The translations under genes were made by a program, and so were the position numbers. A DNA stretch of 64,000 nucleotides from Asaia bogorensis_B (GTDB lineage: Bacteria > Pseudomonadota > Alphaproteobacteria > Acetobacterales > Acetobacteraceae), in NCBI RefSeq assembly GCF_900465315.1, contig NZ_UBIX01000014.1, one strand, 5' to 3'. Shown here piece after piece: positions 52,327 through 62,100 of this stretch. The notes beneath the pieces are model-generated. The model ran no database searches. It saw nothing but the letters and a program-made list of their open reading frames with translations, and was not told where the DNA came from. Each line of letters starts with the position of its first letter. Within the stretch, counting starts at the first letter, position 1.

Positions 52327-54540
52327 GTGGGTATAACCTCAGCGTGTTTGAGCGGCAACGCGTCGATCATCAAGACGGGGCCGGCATCATATCAGGTGCT
52401 CAGTGGTGCAACGCTTATCACCACAGGTGCGAAGTATTCGACATCGAATGTCTACGTCGAAGGTCTTGGCCTGGGGGGAACCAATAATCCCGCCATGCTC
52501 ATCGCCTCTGCGGCAGCTGTTGCCTATGGCGCGACCGCCGTCTCCGGTGGCGTGGTTCTTGCCGGCGGCAAGGGTATGGTTGCCGGGGGAACCGCGTATA
52601 ACAGTGGTGGTTTCGCTGCCATTAATGACGGTGTTGTAAGTGGTGCCACGATTGGCAACCTTGGTGGTGTGCTTGCCAGCAAGATGTCCAATTATGGCGG
52701 CTCGGCCGGTCTTGTGATCGATACCCATGTGCAGTCGGGTGGTGTTGGCCTTGCTGGTGGCGGCTTCACGCTCAAGGGGCAATCCTTCGTCGGTCCGGGG
52801 GTTATCTCCTCCTGCAAGTTCGATATCGGGTCAACCGAGGCGCTTGCCAGTGGTGGTACCGATATTGGTAGTATTGTCGGTGGTACGCAGCTGGTTTCAG
52901 GGGGCGGTTCGGCAGTCAACACGCTGTTCAGCGCCGGTACGCAGCTCCTTGGTGCTGGCGCGTGGGCGAGTGGCTGTGTCGCCTCAGCGGGTGGGCTTAT
53001 TCATGTTGGCGGTGGTGCTCGCAGCATTGCCACCACGCTTGGCGCTGGAGGCAGTCTCGTCGCGGACGCCTCTGCCACCGTCAATACATTGACTATCCAG
53101 ACTGCGGCAGCTGCAACGCTCAGGGCGAAGTCCTACATGACCACCGCTCTTATCGCTGCGGGTGGTACGTTGCGGGTGGATTCCGGGGCGACCCTGACCA
53201 ACGCCGTCATCTCCGGTATCGCGAAGGAGGGTGACGGCACGGGTGGTCTGCTGATCGTACAGTCTGGTGCCGTCCTTACCGGGATCACGATCGGCTGGAA
53301 GGGACGTATCGATGTCGATACGCTCAACTGGACCGACGGACAGCGCATTATTTACGGCAACAACACGATCAGTATTGTTGATGCAGCAGGAAATATCGTC
53401 TGGAGCGCCGACGTGCGCGGTATGAAGGGCAATTCCGCTACCGATTATCACCTCGAGCGCGATCCGGTGGATGGCAGCACGGTTATTGTCTATGACAAGT
53501 GCTTCCTGAAGGGGACCCTTATCCGGACTGATTGTGGCGAGATACCCGTGGAGGATCTTGCCGTTGGTGATCGGGTGGCTGCTTTGGTGGACGGCAAGAC
53601 CGAGTTCCGCGAGATTGTGTGGATGGGTCATCGTTCAACGATCGTGCGGACATGGCTTGAGGATGACGAGGCTGGATATCCAGTGCGTATCCTGCGCAAC
53701 GCACTGGGTGAAAACGTTCCCAGCAAGGATCTTCTGGTCACGCCCGAACATGCGATGTACCTCGACGGCGCCTTTGTGCCTGCGCGTATGCTGGTGAATG
53801 GCCGGAGCATCTACTACGATCACTCGATCACGCATTTCGATTACTACCACGTCGAGACAGATGCACATTCCATCATCTGGGCAGATAATGCGCCGAGTGA
53901 GAGCTATCTCGATACCGGTGATCGCAAGCGTTTTGCGCAGCCCGGCGCGGTTGTCCATATCCTGAATGCTCCGGAAGCTACTTGGGAAGGTGACGGCGCA
54001 GCGCCACTGCGTGTCGATCGCGCATTTGTCGAACCGCTCCATGCTTCGCTCGCCCATCGTGCGGCATCTCTGAACCTGGGCTCGGTAGTGCAGCAACCTG
54101 AAGTGACTGAGGATCCCGACCTTCATCTTGTTGATGAAAAGGGGCGTATCATGCGCAGGATGCGCGTCGTGAACCGCTCAAGCGTCTTCATGCTCCCCCC
54201 GGATGCTAAGCGCGTTCGTCTGGTGTCGCGTGTGTCCAGGCCCGTTGATGTTGTTGGTCCGTTTTATGATGATCGACGCCATCTTGGTGTGCTGGTGGGT
54301 GACATCCAGATATGGGAATCCGACAGGACGCGTCACCTTGCGGACCATCTGACTGATGAAAGTCTCGATGGCTGGGCCAATATTGAGGATGGTCGCCAAC
54401 GCTGGACGACAGGTTCTGCAATGATTGATCTCAGTGATCGGCAGCCGGATGCGGTTTGTATTGTAGCAATTGAAGTTTTGGCAGGCGGCCCATATCTTGT
54501 TCATGCCCCTGCCGAGCAGAACGAAGCCCGGGTGGGCTGA
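52327..54540 (+). CDS. Strand-loop-strand repeat protein with Hint self-processing domain (copy 2)
   Basis: 737 residues, a paralogue of copy 1 along its whole length. The N-terminal repeat region contains five aligned 19-residue units at 201-295. Hint_2 begins at C392 (KCFLKGTLIRT) and keeps T472-P-E-H475. The C-terminal domain has YDDRRHLGVLVGDIQIWE and QRWTTGSAMIDL. Like copy 1 it has no signal peptide and no barrel. The repeats differ in Ser content from copy 1 (more Ala in unit four), so glycan occupancy may differ. Its own AT-rich promoter region and hairpin separation suggest independent expression. Confidence 0.85.
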   Translation: MGITSACLSGNASIIKTGPASYQVLSGATLITTGAKYSTSNVYVEGLGLGGTNNPAMLIASAAAVAYGATAVSGGVVLAGGKGMVAGGTAYNSGGFAAINDGVVSGATIGNLGGVLASKMSNYGGSAGLVIDTHVQSGGVGLAGGGFTLKGQSFVGPGVISSCKFDIGSTEALASGGTDIGSIVGGTQLVSGGGSAVNTLFSAGTQLLGAGAWASGCVASAGGLIHVGGGARSIATTLGAGGSLVADASATVNTLTIQTAAAATLRAKSYMTTALIAAGGTLRVDSGATLTNAVISGIAKEGDGTGGLLIVQSGAVLTGITIGWKGRIDVDTLNWTDGQRIIYGNNTISIVDAAGNIVWSADVRGMKGNSATDYHLERDPVDGSTVIVYDKCFLKGTLIRTDCGEIPVEDLAVGDRVAALVDGKTEFREIVWMGHRSTIVRTWLEDDEAGYPVRILRNALGENVPSKDLLVTPEHAMYLDGAFVPARMLVNGRSIYYDHSITHFDYYHVETDAHSIIWADNAPSESYLDTGDRKRFAQPGAVVHILNAPEATWEGDGAAPLRVDRAFVEPLHASLAHRAASLNLGSVVQQPEVTEDPDLHLVDEKGRIMRRMRVVNRSSVFMLPPDAKRVRLVSRVSRPVDVVGPFYDDRRHLGVLVGDIQIWESDRTRHLADHLTDESLDGWANIEDGRQRWTTGSAMIDLSDRQPDAVCIVAIEVLAGGPYLVHAPAEQNEARVG
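52927..53211 (+). repeat. Five tandem 19-residue strand-loop-strand repeats in Hint protein 2
   Basis: Residues 201-295, in register with copy 1. Units include SAGGLIHVGGGARSIATTL and AAGGTLRVDSGATLTNAVI. Confidence 0.8.
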
Positions 54541-54577
54541 GTCTCTCCAATCAGCTCTCTCTCCGGAGAGGGATCCT

Positions 54578-54612
54578 GGGCGGCCGTTTCGGCCGCCCCG
54601 TTTGCGTTTAGG
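54578..54612 (+). terminator. Hairpin after Hint gene 2
   Basis: GGGCGGCCG, loop TTT, CGGCCGCCC: a perfect 9-bp GC stem 37 bp after the stop codon, followed by a T-containing tail (CGTTTGCGTTTA). Likely terminates or attenuates transcription before the next gene, though the T run is broken. Confidence 0.55.
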
Positions 54613-54623
54613 GATTGTTATAG

Positions 54624-56087
54624 ATGTTTCATGTTACGGCCCTCCGTTACGCTCGACGGAATCCACAATCCCTGGCATTCGACAGCCTTGCTCAGGACTG
54701 GACCTACGCTGAGCTGGAGCGCGATGTAACGTCTGTTGCTCTTGCTCTCGACAAGCTACGAGAGGCTGAACCCAGACTGGTTGGCATACACTGCGGAAAT
54801 CTCTACTGGCACTGGGTCTTCACCCTTGCTCTCGCCTCCCTGGGTCTTGCCAGTGCGTCCTTTCCCGAGAGCTCTGATCCGTCATTTCTGCGCGACGTCC
54901 AGTTGCTCGATCCCGACATCATGATCTCGATGGGAGGCTTGTCTCTTCAGGACGTGCAGGTACTCGAGATCAATCAGCGCTGGCTTGACCGGGTGCGTCA
55001 GACCGATGCGAAACCGTGCAATTACGCCACAGACTATGATGCTGTCTGCCGCTACGCGATTGCCGCCGGTACAGATGCGGAGAGACAGGTGCTTGCCATG
55101 TCTTTTCGTCAGGCTGAAGTGGCGATCATGCATATGGTCATGCAGGACCAGACACTGAGTGCGGTCGCCGCCATGCAGCCGCATATCCTTTCAACGATCG
55201 GAGTAATCTCCCTTACCGGGTTCGTTGTTGGTTGCACCGGGCTATGCAGTGGATCGCCGCTCAATTTTGTCAATCATACCGACATAGGCATCCTCATCGC
55301 GCGAAAGATCCCCACAGTCGCCGTCGTGACACCCAGTCATCTTGCGCACATCCTTGAAGTCCTGCCGCCCGGAATGAAGCCTCTTGATACACTGAGGCTC
55401 GTTGTGACCGGTGGTCGTCTCAATCACGTGCTGCGTGGCAAGGCGCTGGCAAAACTCACGCCTCATGTTGTCTGTGCTTATGGCACTGATGAATGTGGGG
55501 CGCTGGCAATCGGCCATGCCTCGAATCTGACCGGCGATGATGTTGTCGGGGAAGTTCTTCCATGGGTGACGCTTCAGATCGTTGATCAGAGCGATGCGCC
55601 TGTCGCGCAGGGCCAGGAAGGTATTGTTCGCACGAGAAGTTCCGGGCTTCTGAACGGGTATGTCAGTGAAAGATCAGGTCAGTCGCGCCGCTTTTCCGAG
55701 GGATGGTTCTACCCCGGTGACCGTGGACGTATCGCTGATGATGGCATGCTTTGTATCACTGGGCGTGTGGATGATCTGGTATCGATTGGCGGCGAAAAAT
55801 TCGATCTTGGCGTCGTCGATGACATCGCACGGGATATGCTCGAGACACGCACACTGGGTAGTTTCCTGTCGCTAGACGAGACCGGGCGCATGCGTATCAA
55901 TATCGCCATTGCCTCATCTTCGGAATTCGATACCGAGCGCCTCGCGCAGGCACTACGAGCCTTTTATCCGACGTTGCCGCCCGTCCGCGTGATGTCGGTT
56001 GATCATATTCCATGGTCGCTTGATGGCCGTGTCGATCGCGAACGGCTCTCGAGTGCATTCTATCGTTCCGAGAGTGCGAACGGATAA
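54624..56087 (+). CDS. Degenerate adenylate-forming (ANL superfamily) protein
   Basis: 487 residues. The ANL fold is recognisable from YAELERDVTSVALALD near the start, CAYGTDECG (A5), WFYPGDRGRI (A7) and GRVDDLVSIGGEKFD (A8). Two catalytic features are missing: the A3 P-loop is replaced by AIAAGTDAERQVLAMSF (about 148-164), and the A10 Lys is Arg (R469 in DGRVDR). It therefore may not make acyl-AMP, and could instead act as an acyl-binding, ligase-like scaffold or a CoA/ACP-transfer protein. It sits 98 bp before the PKS gene and follows the Hint genes, so it probably belongs to that system. An intact FAAL is encoded in the opposite operon. Confidence 0.75.
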   Translation: MFHVTALRYARRNPQSLAFDSLAQDWTYAELERDVTSVALALDKLREAEPRLVGIHCGNLYWHWVFTLALASLGLASASFPESSDPSFLRDVQLLDPDIMISMGGLSLQDVQVLEINQRWLDRVRQTDAKPCNYATDYDAVCRYAIAAGTDAERQVLAMSFRQAEVAIMHMVMQDQTLSAVAAMQPHILSTIGVISLTGFVVGCTGLCSGSPLNFVNHTDIGILIARKIPTVAVVTPSHLAHILEVLPPGMKPLDTLRLVVTGGRLNHVLRGKALAKLTPHVVCAYGTDECGALAIGHASNLTGDDVVGEVLPWVTLQIVDQSDAPVAQGQEGIVRTRSSGLLNGYVSERSGQSRRFSEGWFYPGDRGRIADDGMLCITGRVDDLVSIGGEKFDLGVVDDIARDMLETRTLGSFLSLDETGRMRINIAIASSSEFDTERLAQALRAFYPTLPPVRVMSVDHIPWSLDGRVDRERLSSAFYRSESANG

Positions 56088-56185
56088 GCAGAAGTACTCG
56101 TCAAACTGGTTCGACCCACAACAATATGCGCGGGACCTGCTGTCCTGTTAGCAATAAAAAATATAAGTAAGGTTCGAGTTAACAT

Positions 56186-59100
56186 ATGTCGCGCAATAAA
56201 AAATCTGATATCGCCATCATCGGGATTGGATGCCGACTGGCACCCAATATCACCAATGTTGACGAGCTCTGGTCATTTCTTTGCGCCGAGGGGGAAGCGG
56301 TTACCGATATCCCGGAGGAGCGCTGGAGCGTCAAACGCTTCTATGCCGAGGAAATCGAGTCCCCGTCGAAAACCTATATGCGCAGGGGGAGTTTTCTTAA
56401 GCGCAACATACATGAATTCGAACCGCTCTTTTTCGGAATCTCGCCGCGTGAGGCGCAGATCCTCGATCCCCAGCAGCGCCTGCTGCTTGAGGTGACGTGG
56501 GAAGCCATGGAGACGGCGCGTGTCCTGCCGTCTCGTCTGTCCGGTCACAAGACGGGTGTGTTCATCGGCATTTTTGCAATTGATGCCCATGCTCATACAT
56601 CGAGCCCCTATAATCTGCCGACCGTACGTGATCATTTTGCCGCTACGGCCACGCCCTCGACCATGCTCTCTGCCCGTCTGGCGCATGTGTTCGATTTCCA
56701 GGGACCATGCATGTCGATCGACACCGCATGTTCGTCGTCCCTTGTGGCCCTGCACCAGGCCTGCCGCGCCTTGAATGAAGGCGATATCGATGTTGCCATC
56801 AGCGGCGGTGTCAGCCTTATGGGATGCCCCCAGACGTCGATCTTCATGTCCAAGGGGCATTTCATCGCGCGTGACGGTCGCTCGAAAAGCTTCGATGCCG
56901 CAGCCGATGGTTATGGTCGTGGCGAAGGCAGCGTGGTGTTCATCCTCAAGCGTCTGGAAGACGCCGAGCGCGATGGCGATACAATTCATGCCATCGTGGG
57001 CGCAACCGGCGTCAATTCGGATGGACGCACGCAGTTTCTGACATCGCCCGATGCTGGCGCGCAGTCGCGTCTCATGACCGAAGTTCTGGAACGCGCCGAT
57101 GTCGATCCGCGCGACGTGGCCTATGTCGAGACGCATGGCACCGGAACGCCGGCAGGTGATCCGATCGAGACCTATGCGCTGTCGCAATCCATTGCGCGTT
57201 TCAAGAACGAGAAACTCGTTATCGGTGCGGTCAAGGCCAATCTTGGTCATACCGAAGCAGCAGCCGGTGCGCTTGGTACGCTCAAGGCGGCACTCTGCCT
57301 GCGTCATCAGGCGGTCCCCCCCCAGCCGGGGCTCAAGGCGATCAACCCCTCGATCCATCTGGACGAGTGGAATCTGGAGATCCCGCGCGGCTCGACACGA
57401 TCGCTTGGTGAGGGGAAGATCGCGCGTTTTGCAGGCGTCAACTCGTTTGGTTACGGCGGTACCAACGCCATTGCGGTCCTGCGTCGCCCTGATGACAAGG
57501 CCCCTGTTCGCAGCAGGCACAAGGCTGCCCGTCGCATCAATGGCAAGATTCCGTTCCTGCTCACCGCGTTTTCCAAGACATCGCTACCGCTCATGGCAGC
57601 AGCTTATCGCGAGCGTCTCGATGGTGAGGCACAGCCTGCTCTGGGCGATCTCGCTTTCAGTCTCGCCACGTCACGCACCCTTTTCCGTCATCGCCTGCTT
57701 GTCATGGCGCGTGACGAACAGGAACTGGCGGACAGGCTTGATGCCTATCTGAAGGACCAGCGCGAGGAAGGGATGTTCCAGGCAACGGTCGAGGCAGAGT
57801 CCGGCCGTGGCATGGTATTTGTCTATTCCGGCGTCGGCCCGCAATGGTGGGGTATGGGTCGTTACCTGCTGCGTGAGGCGCCGCAGGCTGTTCTGGACAA
57901 GGCGCGCGCCTGTGACGCCTTGTTCAAGGCGTTGTCAGGTTATTCGATCTGCGAGGAAATCCTGCGTGAGGAGGCCGACAGCCGTATCGACAACACGGCC
58001 ATTCTTCAGCCCGCCATTTTCCTGATCCAGGTTCTCGTCACTGAATATCTGGCATTGCAGGGTATTCTGCCGGATGCCGTGGTTGGGCACAGCATGGGCG
58101 AGGTTGCTGCCGCCTATGTCTCTGGCGGCCTCAGCCTGGAAGACGCCGTCACCGTTATCTATTACCGCAGTAACCTTCAGGGTACGCTCGACGGCACAGG
58201 CCGCATGCTTGCTGTTGGCCTCTCCGCGGAAGCGGCAGCCGAGCTGATTGCGGCGGAAGCACCGGAACTCTGCGTAGCTGCCGTCAACGCACCGACCACC
58301 TGCACGCTTGCAGGGCCGGAGGAAGCGATCCGCCATCTGGCCGCACACCTCACGCAGAAGGGTCTGTTCAACCGCGTTCTGAATGTGGATGTTCCCTTCC
58401 ACAGCGCCGTGATGGACCGGATCGAGGGGGATCTCAAAAAGGCTCTCTCAGGGCTCGCACCGGGTGCGGCATCCACGCCATTTTATTCGACAGTTTACGG
58501 CAAGCTTGCCGATGACGACCACCGGGCAGATTCTGGCTACTGGTTCAGCAATGCCAGACAGCCGGTCCTCTTTGCCTCCGCTATTGAATCCTGCCTGGCC
58601 GATGGCTTTACGCAGTTTGTCGAGATCGGGCCGCACCCGGTCATCGGGCGTGCGCTTAAATCTGTCGCGGATAAGCAGCAGGCCAAGCTGAGTGTCATCA
58701 GCACCCTCAACCGGCAGGAAAGCGAGGCAAAATGTCTCGAGAATGCCGTTGCCAATATCATCCTGCATACGGCGCGCCTCGATTGGGCAGCCATCACGGG
58801 AGGGACGCTGATCGACCTGCCGACCTATCGTTGGTCACGCGAGGTTTTCCATGCGGAAAATGAGCGCGAGCGGCGGTTCCGCCTGGGCGGAACGGGCCAT
58901 CCGCTGATCGGCTTTGGTGCCATGACACCTGGGAAATCCTGGGTTGTTGATCTTACCGAACTGGGCGTGCCCTGGCTCAAGGATCACTGCATCGACAATG
59001 TTGTGCTTCTGCCTGCCGCGGGATTTATCGAGTCCGCTCTGGCGGTCGGTCACGAGATCGAGGGTCAGACAGGTGTCGTGCTCGAAAACCTCGAGATCAT

Positions 59101-62100
59101 GGCGCCGCTGGTGGTGCAGTCGGGCGATAACCCGATCCTGTATCTCGATTACGACGAAAGCCGCCGTGCGCTTCGCTTCCACAGCGCCAAGGAAGAATTC
59201 TCTGAAATGTGGATCGACCACGGCAAGGTCGATATCCTCTCCGCAGCGCCGTGGCCCATGCCGGTCATCGACCGTGCGATGGTCGAGCAGGTGCTCGAGC
59301 AGGGCGTGGATGGGGCCGGGCTTTATGAAAAGATCCGCAATCACGGCTTCCATTACGGGCCGCGTTTCCAGACCCTGCAGCGCCTTGCTGTGCAGGATCG
59401 GGTGGCCTATGCGCGTATCGGCCTGACTGAAGACGAATTGGGTTCGGCAGAAGCCTATTATCTGCATCCGGCCCTGCTTGATGGCGCAATGCATGCGCTG
59501 ATCGGGCTCGTCCCCGAGAGCTTCTCTGATCATATGTATGTGCCAGTCGGCTTTGATCGTCTGAGCTGCTTCGGCATGGGCACGACCGAGGTGCTGGCAC
59601 GGGTCGAGATCACGGCGATCACCAAGAGCCAGATCGAGGCCTCACTGCGCCTCTACTCCACGACCGGTATGCCGGTGGCCGAAGTCAAGGGCATGCGCCT
59701 TGCCGAAGTGCCGCGCATCCACAAGGAGGCCGCCACACGCGTCGAGACGCAGGAATATTACACCAAATGGATCGAGTCCGAGGCGTCGATCCTATTTGCC
59801 GAGCCCAAGACAGTGCTTCTCGTCGGGCACAAGAGCACGGCACAGAAGAAGCTCTGCGCCTTGTTCGAGGAAAATGGTGTGACGGTTCTCTCGACGCCGC
59901 GCAGCGGAGAGATCACGCCCCAGACAATCGGGCTTGAGGCGGGCCTGACGCTGGATGCCATCATTTACATGGCAGGCCCGGCCCCCGACGCGGATTTCGA
60001 AAAGCTTGTCGGACAGATCGATGACATGGTGACGTTTGGCACCCGTCTCCTGATGGAGGGGCAGGACAAGCAGCCGAAATTCATCTATGTCTCTGAAAAC
60101 GCGATCTTCTTCGACCCGGAAGATGTGCTGGCCCACAAGGCCAAGGTGCATCCGGATGGGGCCGCACTGGTCGGTTTCTTCAAGGGGCTGGCGGATGAGC
60201 GCCCCGACCTTCAGGGCAAGGTCGTCGATGTCGATACATTGGCCGGTCAAGAGGCGCTGACGGCGCTCGCGGCTGAAATCCTGCACGAGGATAATGAGGC
60301 GGAAGTTGCCCTGCGTGAAGGACGCCGTTTCACACCGCGTTTCATGCCTGTCGAAGGGCAGCCGGATCGCCCGCTTGCGCAGCTTCCCGGTACGCCGGGC
60401 ATCAAGTTGCAGAAGAGCCGTACGGGCACGCTCGATGGCCTGTATTACAAGGCTTTCGATGTCCGCCCACCGGGACGTGGCGAGATTACCATTCGCGTGC
60501 TGGCCACATCGCTGAACTTCAAGGACATGCTCAAGGGCATTTCGGTCCTACCCGACAAGTTCCTGCTCGATACCTATCACACCACTGAAATGGGCATGGA
60601 GTGCTGCTTTGAAGTTGTGGCCGTTGGCAAGGGCGTCAAGAATTTCGAGGTGGGCAAGCGTTATCTGACCTGTCATCCGGGGTGCTTCACCTCGCATATG
60701 ACACTGCCGGTCAAGGGCTTCCGCGTGATGGCGCTCGACCTGTTCGAAACGGCCGGTCGCCCCCTGACTGTTGCCGAGGCAACGGGTCTGCCGATTGCCA
60801 TTGCGACAGCGCTTTACTGTCTGCACGACCTTGCGCGCCTCAAGAAGAACGAGATCGTCCTGATCCACTCGGCGGCAGGCGGTGTGGGTCTTGCTGCGAT
60901 CGAGATTGCCAAGATTATCGGCGCACGCATCTTTGCAACGGCCAGCAGTGACGAGAAGCGCCAGATCCTGCTCGATCGGGGCTGTGAAGCGGTGTGGGAT
61001 TCCCGCAGCCTCGCCTTCTATGACGGTATTCTGGAAGTAACCGGTGGTCAGGGCGTCGATGTTGTCCTGAACAGTTCCCCCGGTGAAATTCAGGCTCATA
61101 GCCTTGCGCTGCTGTGCAATACAGGGCGCTTTGTCGAAATCGGCAAGAAGGATATCTGGGAAAAGCGCGACCTGTCGCAGTTCAGCTTCAACGGCAACGT
61201 GTCTTTCCACGCCTTTGATCTCGACCTGATGATGGCGCGTGATCACCGCAAGGCGGTTTCGATCTTCGACCGGATTCCCTATCTGTCACGCAAGTTCGAC
61301 ACGGTCATTCTGCCGCACAAGGTCTATCCCGCTTCCGAAGTGCGCGATGCCTTCAAATTCATGTCGTCCTCCAAGCATATCGGCAAGATTCTCGTGTCGT
61401 ACGAGGATCTGACGAATGTGCGCGCGCAGCGTCAGCCGGTCCGGCCGGTCGATCCGGCGGCTGCCTATCTGGTGACGGGGGGGCAGGGCGGTCTTGGTCT
61501 CGCTACGGCGGCCTGGCTAGCGGCCAGTGGCGCACGGCATCTGCATCTGATGGGGCGCAGCGTACGCCGTGACAAGGAAACGCTCGACAAGATCAAGGCC
61601 CTGAAAAAGGCCGGTGCCCGCGTTACGCTGCATTATGGCGATGTCAGCGTCTACGAGGATGTGGCCCGTATCAAATCAGCCATTCTGGAGACGGGTATCC
61701 CGCTCAAGGGTGTGTTCCACGCCGCAGGTATCCTCGATGACCGACTGATTTCAAAATACTCGGAAGAGAGCCTGCGCAATGTGCTCAAACCCAAGGTACT
61801 GGGCGGGCACCATCTGGACGTGCTGACACGCGACTGCCCGCTGGATTACTTCGTGCTCTATTCCTCCATTGTGACGGTCACAGGCAATATCGGGCAGAGC
61901 AGCTATCTCGCGGCCAATGCCTATCTCGATGCGCTGGCCAGTGCCCGCCGCAAGGCAGGTTTCCCTGCGGTTTCTGTCCAGTGGGGCCCGATTGCCGAGG
62001 TTGGCATGCTGGCCCAGGAAGGCAGTGTCGTGCAGTTCTTCGAGAATGCGGGGTTCCGTCTGCTCGAAAGCAACGAGGCGCTTTCGCTGCTGCCCACGCT

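Noticed and set aside
56273..57520. 415-codon antisense frame opposite the KS domain
   Set aside because: The sense strand encodes an intact ketosynthase, and the antisense product lacks any recognisable feature.
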